A DNA stretch of 64,000 bases from Phormidesmis sp039111275 (GCA_039111275.1 JBCCOH010000002.1:47403-111402), one strand, 5' to 3'; positions 41,172 through 51,201 are shown, numbered from the stretch's first letter. Notes: generated by a model from the sequence alone, not told the origin. Made by a program: numbers and translations.

Positions 41172-42152
41172 CTATCGACTCATGCTGTTGATCTCGACTG
41201 ATTCGTCAATGCTACAGTCCACAACCCCTAGTGAATTACAGGTTTCTAACTGATCTATGATTGTCTGTAAGCCTTGATAGTTCTTCCTATGATTCTCCAA
41301 TCGTTCTTGTGCTGGCACAGAGACAGCAGTTCCTGAAGGAATGTCTTCAAATGCTTTAACTACAGCATCTAATTTCACTTTGATTTGCTTCAGTGTTGTC
41401 AAGTCCTGCTGTTGGATAGGCTCCATGGGTGCGGTCATTTCGACGAGTTCACTGATCAGACTGATACCTGTTTCATAGCTGTTGGCTGCGTTTTTTTCTA
41501 ATTCGACTCGTTGAGCAATCGTATCCCGGTACTCCTGATAGTCCACTAGCTTGGATCTGGCTTCTTCGTAGACTGTGCTGTCAGATGGAACAGACTCTAG
41601 TTGTTGTAACGCTCGTTCCCACATTTGCTCAGCCGATTCCCAGATGGGAAGCGGATGAGGCGGGTTTTGTACCATCTCTGCTGCCTGTCGGCCAAGATCT
41701 TTTGCTTGCTCTAGAGCGACGACTCCTGCTGGCTGTTGGGATTCTTCCGTTTGTTGAAGTTTTTGCTCGAATGGTGGCTCTACGGTGTTGCGACCATCCA
41801 CTGCTTCCGTTTGGCTGCGAAAGAGAGTCAGTGGGGCTGTGTAGATTCGAGCACCGATCGGGGATAGAAGTAGTGCGATCGCAGTCCCAAACAGAAAAAA
41901 CAGCCCTAGCTTTACGATTCTGTTCCTTGATTTTCTGATGAGTAGACACAGGTCGTAAGCGCCAACCATAAGCGGAGCCGCGAGCGCTGGGCCAATCGCC
42001 AAAAAGATCAGCCACTGCCTAGAAACTAAAGCGCCAATTAGTCCAGGAATCAGCAAAAGCAGCCAAGCGGCGATGGTTCTGATATAGAACTCTTGGCTGG
42101 CAGAGGTTGCCTGGTTTCTATCACTGATCTGTTTAGAGGCATCAGAAGTCAT
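41172..42152 (-). CDS. Hypothetical membrane protein with coiled-coil domain
   Basis: A 326-residue protein with three probable membrane helices (about 26-66 as a pair and 82-102) and a long soluble helical C-terminal region (about 130-310). I recognise no family. It is 10 bp after the CheW-like gene of the Pix cluster on the same strand, so it is likely the last gene of that transcript. A structural or envelope role is possible but unproven. Confidence 0.65.
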   Translation of the reverse strand: MTSDASKQISDRNQATSASQEFYIRTIAAWLLLLIPGLIGALVSRQWLIFLAIGPALAAPLMVGAYDLCLLIRKSRNRIVKLGLFFLFGTAIALLLSPIGARIYTAPLTLFRSQTEAVDGRNTVEPPFEQKLQQTEESQQPAGVVALEQAKDLGRQAAEMVQNPPHPLPIWESAEQMWERALQQLESVPSDSTVYEEARSKLVDYQEYRDTIAQRVELEKNAANSYETGISLISELVEMTAPMEPIQQQDLTTLKQIKVKLDAVVKAFEDIPSGTAVSVPAQERLENHRKNYQGLQTIIDQLETCNSLGVVDCSIDESVEINSMSR

Positions 42153-42162
42153 GAAAGCGCGC

Positions 42163-42921
42163 TTATAGGGTTTGAGGAAGTAAATCTTCTATGTATTCAT
42201 CGTTTCCATTCACATGAACGAGCCCCGACAGAGCGTCGGTCTCCGCTGATGACTCGGTCTCCATCGGAGGCTCTATTTCTAGAGACTCAATCTCTAATGA
42301 CGACTTAGCTTCTACTGATGGCTCAATTGCTGTGAACAAAGAGGAAGTAGGGATGTTGATTTGCCGCTGAGTCAACAGAGTAGCCATATCGAGGATGAGT
42401 AGGGTGTGGCGATCGCCCTCCAAATCAGACGTAGCCACATACGAAACGCCCTGTAGCGTTCCAAACGCTCTTTGCTCGGGTGGCACTGGGCTAAGCGCCT
42501 GAGGAGAAATCTCAACCAAGTCCGGCGGCTCATGTACCGCAATGCCCCAGAGTGTCTCGTCGGCGCTTCGTAAGACCATTAGAAAAGGCGGATTTTGAAT
42601 AGAATCTACGTCTACAGACTCGCTTGAGTAGAGAAGTGACTTACTTTCGTTATCTTTTGGAGCATCGACACTCTCTAAGCTAAGTATCTTTGACAAATCC
42701 AAGATTTGAATGCTGTATTGCCCTAGCTGTACTAGACCCATGCTGACCATACCGCCTTGGCTAGGCGGTGGCGTTGCAACAATCTTTAAGATATCTTCAC
42801 TAGGTAGCGCAAACAGATAGTCCGAGAGCCTAAACGTAATGTACTTGTAGGCTTTACTATCGCTGTCGGCACTCTCTGAAAGAGTTGGGAGAGTAAAGGC
42901 GGTCTGATTCAAGACATTCAT
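42163..42921 (-). CDS. CheW-domain protein (second CheW of the cluster)
   Basis: A 252-residue protein with a CheW fold (about 25-190): YITFRLSDYLFALPSEDILKIV at the start and GLVQLGQYSIQILDL typical of the family. A variable Ser/Glu-rich C-terminal tail of 60 residues follows. The start codon overlaps the cheA stop by 4 bp. CheW proteins couple receptor and CheA kinase. The canonical Synechocystis pix operon has a single CheW (PixI), so this is an additional, possibly kinase-specific adaptor. Confidence 0.82.
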   Translation of the reverse strand: MNVLNQTAFTLPTLSESADSDSKAYKYITFRLSDYLFALPSEDILKIVATPPPSQGGMVSMGLVQLGQYSIQILDLSKILSLESVDAPKDNESKSLLYSSESVDVDSIQNPPFLMVLRSADETLWGIAVHEPPDLVEISPQALSPVPPEQRAFGTLQGVSYVATSDLEGDRHTLLILDMATLLTQRQINIPTSSLFTAIEPSVEAKSSLEIESLEIEPPMETESSAETDALSGLVHVNGNDEYIEDLLPQTL

Positions 42922-45900
42922 AAGGATCCTCCTACAGCATCAAGCATTGAATTTGTTGAAGTTGGTGAGCTTGTGGATTCTGCGACCGCAGGCATACGAC
43001 TCTCAATCGCTTCAGCGACAGTTTGCAGGAGCTGAGGCGTTAGATAGGGTTTGGTCAGGTATCCTGTCGCGCCTAGCTCCTTGGTTAGCTGTCGGTGTTT
43101 ACTGCCCCTGCGCGATGTCAACATGATGGTCGGAATCGCTGCGATCACTGGCTTTTGCTGGCGGAATTTTAAAAACTCGAATCCATTCATTCCTGGCATT
43201 TCTATATCACACAGAATTGCCGCAACTTCGGGATATCTCTCAAGTTGGCTTAGAGCTTCTGATCCGTCTTTGGCATGAATGACTTGATACCCCGATTTCT
43301 GCAGTGCTTCTGTCAAAGTGTTGCGAACTGTGATCGAATCATCGACTGTTAAGATCAGCCTTTTAGTAAGAACAGGTTCATTTCTTACAGATTTTGTCTG
43401 AGCAGGCGCTTTACTAGGATTGATATCAAAACTGTTCTTGTCTTGGTTGCCTAAGCTGGTCTGAGTTATATGCTCAAAATTACTGCCAAGGTTGTGTCTA
43501 AGGTGGCGATCTACAACAGTTTTGGCCAGTATCATCCCGTCTAGCACGAGGGTAAGCTGACCGTCTGGCAAGATGCTACTACCGTACACATAAGCTGGCG
43601 GTAGAATCGTTTTTTCTAGAGCAGTGATAACCAGCTCCTGCTCACCCAAGAGATGGTCTACCTCTAGCCCAACTAGCATGTCCTGGTAGCGCAGTAGAAT
43701 GACCGGGGCAGATGGCATATCTTCCCCTACATCAGTCAGTCGATGGTTAGGCACAAAGGCAGTGTAGTTCAACACATTTACAAAGGAATAAACAGGAATT
43801 AGATATTCTTCGTTGTCCACCTGCCAAGTTAGCGTTTTGCCGCTCTCCCACACTCGTACTTGGTTAGCAGTAGGCAGTAGAATATGCTCAATGGCATCGG
43901 CAATCAGCGCGTAAACATGTCCCTTTGCCTGACAGAGTAATAGCTTAGCAATGGTCAAACTGGACGGGATATGCAGACTGAAGCAAGAGCCCAATCCGGG
44001 ATTGTTATCGACGGTGATCCAGCCCTGGAGCGATCGCACCTGAGCCTGCACCGCATCTAGTCCCACACCGCGCCCAGACAAATCGCTCACTTCACTTGCT
44101 GTAGAAAATCCCGCTTCAAACAGCAAATCTATGGTCTGCTCCGCTGTGAGGTTGGCCGCCGCTGCTGCGGTGATTATTTGAGTATCTACCGCTTTGTTGC
44201 GGATCTTTTCGATATCTAACCCCTGACCATCGTCTTTTATGCTGATTATCAGGTGGCGGCCCTGCTGCAGTGCTTCGATAGTGATATTGCCGACAGCGGA
44301 CTTATTGCACTGTTCTCTAAGTTCGGGCGATTCTATACCGTGATCAAAGGCATTCCGAAAGAGGTGCAGCAACGGATCGTAGAGTTTGTCGGCAATTACT
44401 TTGTCAACCAGTACGTTGCTACCGACGATATCCAGGTTGACTTGTTTGTTGTATTGCACCTGCAAACGCTCTAGCGCAGAGGGAAAACGCTGAAAGATCT
44501 TGCCGAGCGGTAGCATTCTAGTCCCAACCAGAGTCTCGCGGGCGCTAGCTAATAGCTGCTTTTGTTTAGTCAGCTCTTGACCCGCTTGCGAGATAAAGAG
44601 CTCAATCGCCTCGACAATCTCAGATTGCTGAACCGTTTCTTCTAAAAAAGATTGAGTCAGCAGCTGAATATCGCTGTACTGATCTAGTTCTAGAGTATCG
44701 AACTGTGTAAAAGAACTCTCCGGGGACTTGGCCAGAATAGGCAGAGCAGACTCACCGCCCCCTGCGGGAACGCTTCCCAAGCGGTAGCGGCTTACGGGGC
44801 GATTTAGATGAGTTCGCTGCTCAGAGATTCGCTTCAAAAGGGCTTTGATGAGCGATGTTAGCTGCTCGTTATATAGCGCTTGACGGTTATGATGAGTAAG
44901 CAGCTCTCCCATCGCCTGACTCAACTGGTCAAGATCTTTGATAGCTGTGCGGATTGTCGCATTGTTGGAATCGGTAGCGGCGAGAGATGCTCTAGCAGAC
45001 TCTGCTGCTGATAGAGGTTCTTTAGCTAAGGTGGCATCAGACGGCGAGAGTTCGCTCTCAGATGAGAATAGATCGACGATGTCTAGGTCTTCAAATTCAT
45101 CCTCTTCATTGTCCAAATCACTCGATTCTTCTAAGCTGTCTATGTCCTCTACTTCTTCTGCTTTTACTGATTCATCGTTTTCTTCTAACAGGTCTACCTC
45201 TGCCTCGTAGTCAGAGATATCACTGTCGAGAGAAGCTTCAGGGAGCGTCTGAGATTTCTCTACCGCACCACGCGTGGGGTCTGCGTCTACTAACTTTTGA
45301 CCAAAGAGCGTTTTTCTGATGGTCTGTGTAAGTGCTGTCCAAACTTTATAGAGTACGTTCGAGTTGTTCTTTTGAGCTTCGTTCGTTTCAATCTCGCTAT
45401 TCGCTGGAGCGAACACTTGCTGCTTGAGGCTACTTCTGGCGGGCTCGCAGAACTGCTGCAGCGCTGCTGACGGTTCGCCGCCTTGCTCGCGATCGCCCGC
45501 CAGCACAACGCTATGAGCGGCCTTATAGTTAGCCAAAGCAACGGGCGCAATCTCCAAAATCCGGTTTGGGCAACTTTTTAGCGCGCTCAGCGTAGCAGTT
45601 GCGATCGCACCAAATCCAGGTAGATCTAGTGATTCCGAAAGCCCTAGAAAAACCTCTGCTTGAGTTTCTAACAGTTCTAAGAGTTCTTCTTCATCCGGCT
45701 CTTCTAGGGCTTCTTCTAGCGTTTCTATCCGCTGGGCCACACCCACTTCAAAAATGGACTGGGTCATATCGAACCCCAGCTCGCTGGAAGTCGGTAGATG
45801 ACCACCCTGCCCAAAGCGATCGCCCAGCATCTCTTGCATCTGGGTAACAATTGCCGCCATCCGATCTAGAATGTCAGCCTCGTCAACCTGCGCGTCCGCT

Positions 45901-46223
45901 AGCTGCGCAGACATTAGCAGCTTTAGACAGTCGTAGCCTCGAAAGATAAGGCTTTCCATCTCCACGCTAATTACGGTGTCTTGGTAGCAAAGTGCTTTGA
46001 AGACATCTTCTAGCGAGTGAGTTGTTTTCTTAATAGCATCGAGGCCAACACTAGCCGACGCACCTTTTAGCGTATGAGCTGCGCGCATCAAGTTGTGAAC
46101 TTTTTGAACGCTGAACCCGCTCCTGATGTCTTGCAGTTCATCATCTATGGTTTGCAGAAGTTCGCTAGCTTCTTGCAAAAAGTACTGATAGGTTTGATCA
46201 GAAACCGAGTTATCTGTCGTCAT
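42918..46223 (-). CDS. pixL: Hybrid CheA-type histidine kinase (PixL-like)
   Basis: A 1101-residue kinase. The N-terminal Hpt domain has the phosphorylatable His in AAHTLKGASASVG (residue 50). A second, degenerate helical region with no His motif lies at about 165-240, followed by a strongly acidic linker (about 330-400). The dimerisation and HATPase domains are at about 540-790 (LFRNAFDHGIESPELR, DDGQGLD, GRGVGLD), a CheW domain at about 790-930, and a C-terminal receiver at about 970-1090 (TVDDSITVRNTL, ILCDIEMPGMNG, TKPY). The ATG at 46223 is preferred over an in-frame start four codons earlier. It is the kinase of the phototaxis cluster and should receive input from the MCP upstream via the CheW proteins. 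Confidence 0.92.
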   Translation of the reverse strand: MTTDNSVSDQTYQYFLQEASELLQTIDDELQDIRSGFSVQKVHNLMRAAHTLKGASASVGLDAIKKTTHSLEDVFKALCYQDTVISVEMESLIFRGYDCLKLLMSAQLADAQVDEADILDRMAAIVTQMQEMLGDRFGQGGHLPTSSELGFDMTQSIFEVGVAQRIETLEEALEEPDEEELLELLETQAEVFLGLSESLDLPGFGAIATATLSALKSCPNRILEIAPVALANYKAAHSVVLAGDREQGGEPSAALQQFCEPARSSLKQQVFAPANSEIETNEAQKNNSNVLYKVWTALTQTIRKTLFGQKLVDADPTRGAVEKSQTLPEASLDSDISDYEAEVDLLEENDESVKAEEVEDIDSLEESSDLDNEEDEFEDLDIVDLFSSESELSPSDATLAKEPLSAAESARASLAATDSNNATIRTAIKDLDQLSQAMGELLTHHNRQALYNEQLTSLIKALLKRISEQRTHLNRPVSRYRLGSVPAGGGESALPILAKSPESSFTQFDTLELDQYSDIQLLTQSFLEETVQQSEIVEAIELFISQAGQELTKQKQLLASARETLVGTRMLPLGKIFQRFPSALERLQVQYNKQVNLDIVGSNVLVDKVIADKLYDPLLHLFRNAFDHGIESPELREQCNKSAVGNITIEALQQGRHLIISIKDDGQGLDIEKIRNKAVDTQIITAAAAANLTAEQTIDLLFEAGFSTASEVSDLSGRGVGLDAVQAQVRSLQGWITVDNNPGLGSCFSLHIPSSLTIAKLLLCQAKGHVYALIADAIEHILLPTANQVRVWESGKTLTWQVDNEEYLIPVYSFVNVLNYTAFVPNHRLTDVGEDMPSAPVILLRYQDMLVGLEVDHLLGEQELVITALEKTILPPAYVYGSSILPDGQLTLVLDGMILAKTVVDRHLRHNLGSNFEHITQTSLGNQDKNSFDINPSKAPAQTKSVRNEPVLTKRLILTVDDSITVRNTLTEALQKSGYQVIHAKDGSEALSQLERYPEVAAILCDIEMPGMNGFEFLKFRQQKPVIAAIPTIMLTSRRGSKHRQLTKELGATGYLTKPYLTPQLLQTVAEAIESRMPAVAESTSSPTSTNSMLDAVGGSL

Positions 46224-46285
46224 GAGAGAGCCCAAGTTCAGGGAGCTATAAAATAGAGAAGACTTGAATCAACTTTGTGTCTATC

Positions 46286-46319
46286 AGCACCGCTAGGAAT
46301 AGTCGTGCCTAGCGGTGCT
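46286..46319 (-). terminator. Strong hairpin between pixJ and pixL
   Basis: AGCACCGCTAGG (46286-46297) and CCTAGCGGTGCT (46308-46319) form a perfect 12-bp stem with a 10-nt loop, 7 bp after the pixJ stop. There is no clear T-run on the minus strand, so it could be a partial terminator or an mRNA stabiliser that sets the ratio of receptor to kinase. Confidence 0.55.
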
Positions 46320-46325
46320 AGTGAC

Positions 46326-49300
46326 CTACTCAACTTTGAATTTACCAGCGCTAGACTGTAGTGCTGCGGCTGTCTCTAATACCTGCTGAATGGATTGAGC
46401 CAGATCGTTCGAGCTTTCAGAAGTCTGATTGGCAATCTCTGTTGCCGCGCTCATCGTTTGGGTAACGACTTTGAATTCATCTGCCTGCTTATGAGTTGTC
46501 TGCGTAATCTCTGCGATTAGCTGGCTAATCTGGTCAGTGGCTTCGACAATGGCAGTGAGATTTTGGCGCGCATCGCTGACCATGTCAGTTCCCTGCGCGA
46601 CCTGTTGGATACCGGTCTCCATCGCTGTTGAAACTTCGGCTGTACCCACCTGAATGTCTTGAACAAACTGCTCAATTTCGGTGGCGGCGGCGGCGGATTG
46701 ACGAGCGAGTGATCGCACTTCATCTGCCACCACTACGAACCCCCTACCGTATTCGCCAGCGCGAGTCGCCTCAATCGAGGCATTCAGCGCCAGCAGCTGA
46801 GTCTGAGTGGTAAAGTCACTGATCAAGCTGACAATCTTAGAGACCTTTTGAGAAGATTCGCTCAGTCGCTTGATTCGCTGGTTCGTTTCGGCGACTGTAG
46901 AACGAATCGCCATAATGCCGTCTACGGTCCGGTTCATTGCGCTATCGCCACGCTGCACAATTTGATTGGCTTGCTGGGTAGCCGCTTCGACCTGCTGAGC
47001 GTCTTTAGCAACTGCCTCAGTAGAGTCCATCATCTTTTGAACGCGGCTGAGCGCCTGCTCTAGTGAGCTGGCCTGCTGCCGTGCCTGCTGTTTCACGGCG
47101 CCAGCAGACGTCTCACTCAGCTTGGATGTCTCACTTACCTCATCGGCTGCTGCTTGCACCTGCAAGACGATCTTTTGCAGGCTTTGCAGCGTGCTGTTGT
47201 AGGCACTCGCAACCGTACCTACCTGGGTCTCGGTCACCTGCGCACGTACGGTTAGATCGCCCTGCAATGCTGGGCCGACTGCCTGTAGCAGTTGAATGAC
47301 CTGCTGCTGAAGCAATTCTTTAGACGCCTTTTCACGCTCAGCCGTTGCAGTGAGCTTGGCAGTCTGTGCCTCTACCTGGCTGAGATAATCCGCCTGTTGC
47401 AGCGCGAGGTTGAGCTGCGCACCGATACGATGGGCAAACTGCACGTCCGCCTCTTTCCATTCGCGCGGTCCCTGGCACTGGTGAATAGCGAACAGACCCC
47501 AGAGCAGATCACCTTTAAGTAGCGGTACAACCAGGCTAGCTCTGACCTGTAGTTCAGCCAGCAGCTCCATTAGGCAGTCAGGCAACTCGAGGGTCTGCAC
47601 ATCATTGACGACCCAGTAGCGGCCCTTTTGGTAGTTCTCTGCCTGGTCTTCTGCAAAACAGTGGTCCTGTATTTTGTTGTTCATAGCGGAGCGTACGCCG
47701 TCAGCGATATCTTCGACTACAAACTCGCCCACCAAGTAGTTTGTCTCTGGATCGAACTGATACAGGCCAACTCGATCTGCCTGCAGCATCTCTCGGATGT
47801 CTCTAGCTGTCGCTTTTAATGCTTTTGGCAAATCGGCAACCTGTCGAAGCCGCTCAGTAATTTTGCTCAGCAGCTGTTCTCGTTGGGTGGTTTGGTTTAG
47901 CTGTTCGAGATAGTCAACCTGCTGCATAGAGATGCCAAGCTGTAACCCCACCTGGTTAAGCGCATTGATCTCACTTTCTGCCCAGGAGCGAGGCTCACCC
48001 TTTTGATAAATTCCCAGCAGGCCCCAGAGCTGCTCTTCTTTGAAGACAGGCACTGTCATGTAGGCATTGATTTCGCAGGCTTCGAGTATTTCAATCTCCG
48101 CCGGGGCGTGGTTTGCTGCGTAGATGTTGTTGACGACCAAGCTCTCTTTGTTGCGATACGGTCCGCCCCGACTTTCTTGCAGGTCGGTTTTGGGCCAGAT
48201 GGCTAATAGCGCTTGGCTAAATTCGCTGTCGCCAGTCGATGGATACAGTAGCTGCTGGCTCCAGTCAGCGTTGAAACGATAGATGGCAATGTGATCGCAC
48301 TTCAGAATCTGCCGTAGCCCTCTTCGCACCGTATGAAAAATCTGCTCAGTGTCTCTAGCCTGCAAAATCTGAGGCACTAGTTCAGAAACCGAACGACCCA
48401 TCTCAGCCGTTTTGGCCATTTCAGCAGACTGTGCCTGCAATTTAGCAATGTAGTCAGCTCCTTTGAGACTAGCCTCCATTTGACGGCTGATCTCTTGTAA
48501 AACCTTGACATCGCTCTCTAGCCAGTGCCTAGGACCGCTGTGCTGAAACGTACTCAATAGGCCCCACAGTTTTCCACCTTGCCGAATAGCAACAATTAGG
48601 AAAGACCTAACCTTGAAGTACTCTAGAGTTTGAATATGGCACTCACTCAGCCCAGCGGTATAGATATCATCAGCAAGAAAGGGCTGCTCGGTGTTTTGAA
48701 ATCTGCCGCCCTGGTGTTTTTGCACATAGGTGTCTTCCCAAGCGCTTCCAACCAGATTGGGCCAGCCCCCTGAATGAGATTCGTAGATAAAATCGCCAAA
48801 GTAGTCTGGGCGGAACTTATAAATGCAGGCGTGCTCTACATTCAAAAGTCGACGAACTTCTTCTACAGCCGTCTGATAGATCTTTTCGGTATAGGCAGTG
48901 CTGCTGATTTTGCTGATAATCTCTGGTAGGGCTTCTTGGTTCTCAGCAGCTCTGGCCATCTCTGCTAGCAGCTCGGATTGATGCAGGCTAACGCCCACAA
49001 GATCACCTACCTGACGCAGCAGTCTGACTTCATTATCCTCCCAAACCCTAGCACCGTTGTGTTGATAAGCACCCAATAATCCCCAAAGCTTTTCACCTTG
49101 ATAGATGGCAACAATCACACAAGCCTTGATGTCGTAGTCAGCTAAATTTTCTGCATGGCAAGGCGTTAGGGCTGGGTCTTTCTCAGCATCATGAACAACA
49201 AACGGTTGATTTTGTCGAAAGATTCCACCTGCTTGGCTCTGAAGATGACTGTCTTCTAGGACAACATCAAGCATTGGAGCGACTGCCCCGGCTTTTGATT

Positions 49301-50198
49301 CAAAGACAAACTCAAGGCTGTGGTCTTGGCGAAACTGGCAGATAGCAACGCGATCAACATTCAAGAACTTCTTCATATCACGGGTTGTGCTGCGGAAGAT
49401 AGTTTCTCGGTCCGACGCCTGGCGCAGCTTATCGCTCAGCTTGGTCAGCAGCTGTCGCTCAGCCTCAAAGCTCAGCGGCTGTAGATTGACCTGTAGCTCG
49501 CTTGCAACTAAATAGAGAAAGCTAATCTCGTTCTCGCTCCAAACTTTAGCCTCGCTGCACTGCTGAATAGAGAGCAGGCCCCAAAGCCGCTCTTCCAAAA
49601 AGATTGGCAGCGTTAGACTTGATTGTATCTGAAACTGATTGAACAGTTGCATCTGGTAGGGGGTAATGGCCGTTTCGGCAGCATCTGTGATCGCCACCGA
49701 TGGTCGCTGTTTGTAGCTCTTGGCATCAGCGGCTCCAAATGCGATCGCCGGTAATCCCATACCCAGCATTGGGCTATGCCCAGAACTAAGCGATTCAGCA
49801 ATCACAGTCCCTTGAGTCTCCGACTGAAACTGGTAGATAACGGCTCTTTCTACCTGAAAGCGTTTGCGAAGCTCAGTAACAGCAATTTGATAAAGGTTTT
49901 CAATATTGGTCGCTTCGGCCATCCGATTAGCAATCGAAAAGGCTCGCTTACCTGCATTCTTCGAAAGATGACGACTGGATTGAGAAGATAAAGCGATAGT
50001 AGAATGTTCCAAAGAGCCCTCTAGAGAGGACAGATCAGCAGCATTCATCTCTGGTTCGGATGCAATATCTTCAGAAGACAAGATGATATCTACTGTTCCT
50101 TCTTGACTAGATGCATGAAGGGATTCGTTTTCCGCTGGGGATGAACCGTTAGTCTCAATGTCGTGAGAACCGTTACGAGAAGCGCTGGCTGTAGTCAT
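46326..50198 (-). CDS. pixJ: Methyl-accepting phototaxis receptor with five GAF domains (PixJ-like)
   Basis: A 1290-residue soluble receptor with no membrane helix. GAF domains lie at about 90-245, 250-410, 430-580, 605-765 and 780-940, followed by a HAMP-like segment (about 970-1020) and an MCP signalling domain (about 1030-1285). GAF2 and GAF3 have the Cys-His of bilin attachment (PCHAENL at 347, ECHIQTL at 520). GAF5 carries both a DXCF motif (DHCF, 845-848) and a Cys at 875 (DCLMELL), as in blue/green cyanobacteriochromes. GAF1 and GAF4 lack the Cys. So up to three domains may bind bilin and sense different light colours. It sits between PixI and PixL genes, as in the pix operons that control phototaxis. 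Confidence 0.92.
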   Translation of the reverse strand: MTTASASRNGSHDIETNGSSPAENESLHASSQEGTVDIILSSEDIASEPEMNAADLSSLEGSLEHSTIALSSQSSRHLSKNAGKRAFSIANRMAEATNIENLYQIAVTELRKRFQVERAVIYQFQSETQGTVIAESLSSGHSPMLGMGLPAIAFGAADAKSYKQRPSVAITDAAETAITPYQMQLFNQFQIQSSLTLPIFLEERLWGLLSIQQCSEAKVWSENEISFLYLVASELQVNLQPLSFEAERQLLTKLSDKLRQASDRETIFRSTTRDMKKFLNVDRVAICQFRQDHSLEFVFESKAGAVAPMLDVVLEDSHLQSQAGGIFRQNQPFVVHDAEKDPALTPCHAENLADYDIKACVIVAIYQGEKLWGLLGAYQHNGARVWEDNEVRLLRQVGDLVGVSLHQSELLAEMARAAENQEALPEIISKISSTAYTEKIYQTAVEEVRRLLNVEHACIYKFRPDYFGDFIYESHSGGWPNLVGSAWEDTYVQKHQGGRFQNTEQPFLADDIYTAGLSECHIQTLEYFKVRSFLIVAIRQGGKLWGLLSTFQHSGPRHWLESDVKVLQEISRQMEASLKGADYIAKLQAQSAEMAKTAEMGRSVSELVPQILQARDTEQIFHTVRRGLRQILKCDHIAIYRFNADWSQQLLYPSTGDSEFSQALLAIWPKTDLQESRGGPYRNKESLVVNNIYAANHAPAEIEILEACEINAYMTVPVFKEEQLWGLLGIYQKGEPRSWAESEINALNQVGLQLGISMQQVDYLEQLNQTTQREQLLSKITERLRQVADLPKALKATARDIREMLQADRVGLYQFDPETNYLVGEFVVEDIADGVRSAMNNKIQDHCFAEDQAENYQKGRYWVVNDVQTLELPDCLMELLAELQVRASLVVPLLKGDLLWGLFAIHQCQGPREWKEADVQFAHRIGAQLNLALQQADYLSQVEAQTAKLTATAEREKASKELLQQQVIQLLQAVGPALQGDLTVRAQVTETQVGTVASAYNSTLQSLQKIVLQVQAAADEVSETSKLSETSAGAVKQQARQQASSLEQALSRVQKMMDSTEAVAKDAQQVEAATQQANQIVQRGDSAMNRTVDGIMAIRSTVAETNQRIKRLSESSQKVSKIVSLISDFTTQTQLLALNASIEATRAGEYGRGFVVVADEVRSLARQSAAAATEIEQFVQDIQVGTAEVSTAMETGIQQVAQGTDMVSDARQNLTAIVEATDQISQLIAEITQTTHKQADEFKVVTQTMSAATEIANQTSESSNDLAQSIQQVLETAAALQSSAGKFKVE

Positions 50199-50251
50199 TG
50201 TTAGTCTCTACTAGAGTTGATTAGAAAGATTGTTGTAGCAAAAGGATGCTT

Positions 50252-50812
50252 CTACCGCTGCATCTGACGGTAGGTATGGAGCTCCGAGGCACTGAAGATA
50301 GAAGTAGTTTCTAGCACGGTGCCTCCGCCATGCGGGAAGTGGCCCAGAACAAAAGGCTCTAATCCTGGTGGACATAGCCCAGCCCCAGAATGGATTTGCC
50401 CCTCGTCAAACAGATCGATATCTTCGACTCGTTCCACTACTAAGCCCAACGTTTGTCCTCGCTCTTGAACGATAATCACGCTGGCTGTTTCCAACAGTCT
50501 CGACTGTTGGTAGAGTGCCTCATAGCCGACGAGGACATTTAGATCTATTAGCCAAAGCGTTTCGCCTTTCCAAATGCATACACCCAGAATACAATTGGAC
50601 ATGTTGGGAACAGATAAAATATTTTCAGGTAAAATCTGCATCACTTCTAGGACTTGACTCAGTGGCAGCAACACCTGTTGCTCTTGGGAAAGGAAAAACT
50701 TCAAAAAACGCTTTCGATTGTCTACCGGAAGAGGCGCTAGTCCTAGAGGATCGTAGAGCGCATTTGCGGGGCTTGAAGGCTCAAGTTCAGGCCCATTCTT
50801 GACTGATAGCAT
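50252..50812 (-). CDS. pixI: CheW-type adaptor (PixI-like)
   Basis: A 186-residue CheW protein: FLKFFLSQEQQVLLPLSQVLEVMQI at the start of the fold and ILGVCIWKGETLWLIDLNVLVG in the core. ATG 50812 is used; a GTG three codons earlier is the longer alternative. It lies 17 bp downstream of the PixH gene and 53 bp upstream of pixJ, as in canonical pix operons. It bridges PixJ and the CheA-type PixL. Confidence 0.88.
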   Translation of the reverse strand: MLSVKNGPELEPSSPANALYDPLGLAPLPVDNRKRFLKFFLSQEQQVLLPLSQVLEVMQILPENILSVPNMSNCILGVCIWKGETLWLIDLNVLVGYEALYQQSRLLETASVIIVQERGQTLGLVVERVEDIDLFDEGQIHSGAGLCPPGLEPFVLGHFPHGGGTVLETTSIFSASELHTYRQMQR

Positions 50813-50838
50813 AGTGCACACCTTTCTACTAACTGTTC

Positions 50839-51201
50839 CTAAGAGATAAGCTGTTCGACTGTTTTATTCAGCAACTGCTGATCGACTGGCTTAGTTAGAT
50901 AAGCATTGGCTCCTAGCATCGACCCCCAGAGCTTGTCAGCATCGGTATCTTTTGTAGAACAGATAACAATGGGAATGTTTTGAGTGTTTTCGTTTGTTTT
51001 GAGGTCGCGGCAAAATTCAAAACCGCTTTGGCCCGGCAACACAACGTCTAGGAACACGACATCTAAAGATATTTGTTCGATAATTGCGATCGCCTCTTCG
51101 CAACTTTGTGCGGTTTTGACAGTCATTCCAGCTTTTTGTAGATAAGCTGTTAGAAGATTCAGGTCGGTGAGACTATCTTCTACGATAAGAGCAGTTGTCA
51201 T
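50839..51201 (-). CDS. pixH: CheY-type single-domain response regulator (PixH-like)
   Basis: A 120-residue receiver with the complete phosphorylation set: acidic pair in LIVEDSLTD, acceptor Asp in VVFLDVVLPG, Thr/Ser in CSTKD and Lys in LTKPVD. It has no output domain. In pix and pil systems PixH counterbalances PixG. It lies 96 bp after pixG and 26 bp before pixI. Confidence 0.9.
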   Translation of the reverse strand: MTTALIVEDSLTDLNLLTAYLQKAGMTVKTAQSCEEAIAIIEQISLDVVFLDVVLPGQSGFEFCRDLKTNENTQNIPIVICSTKDTDADKLWGSMLGANAYLTKPVDQQLLNKTVEQLIS

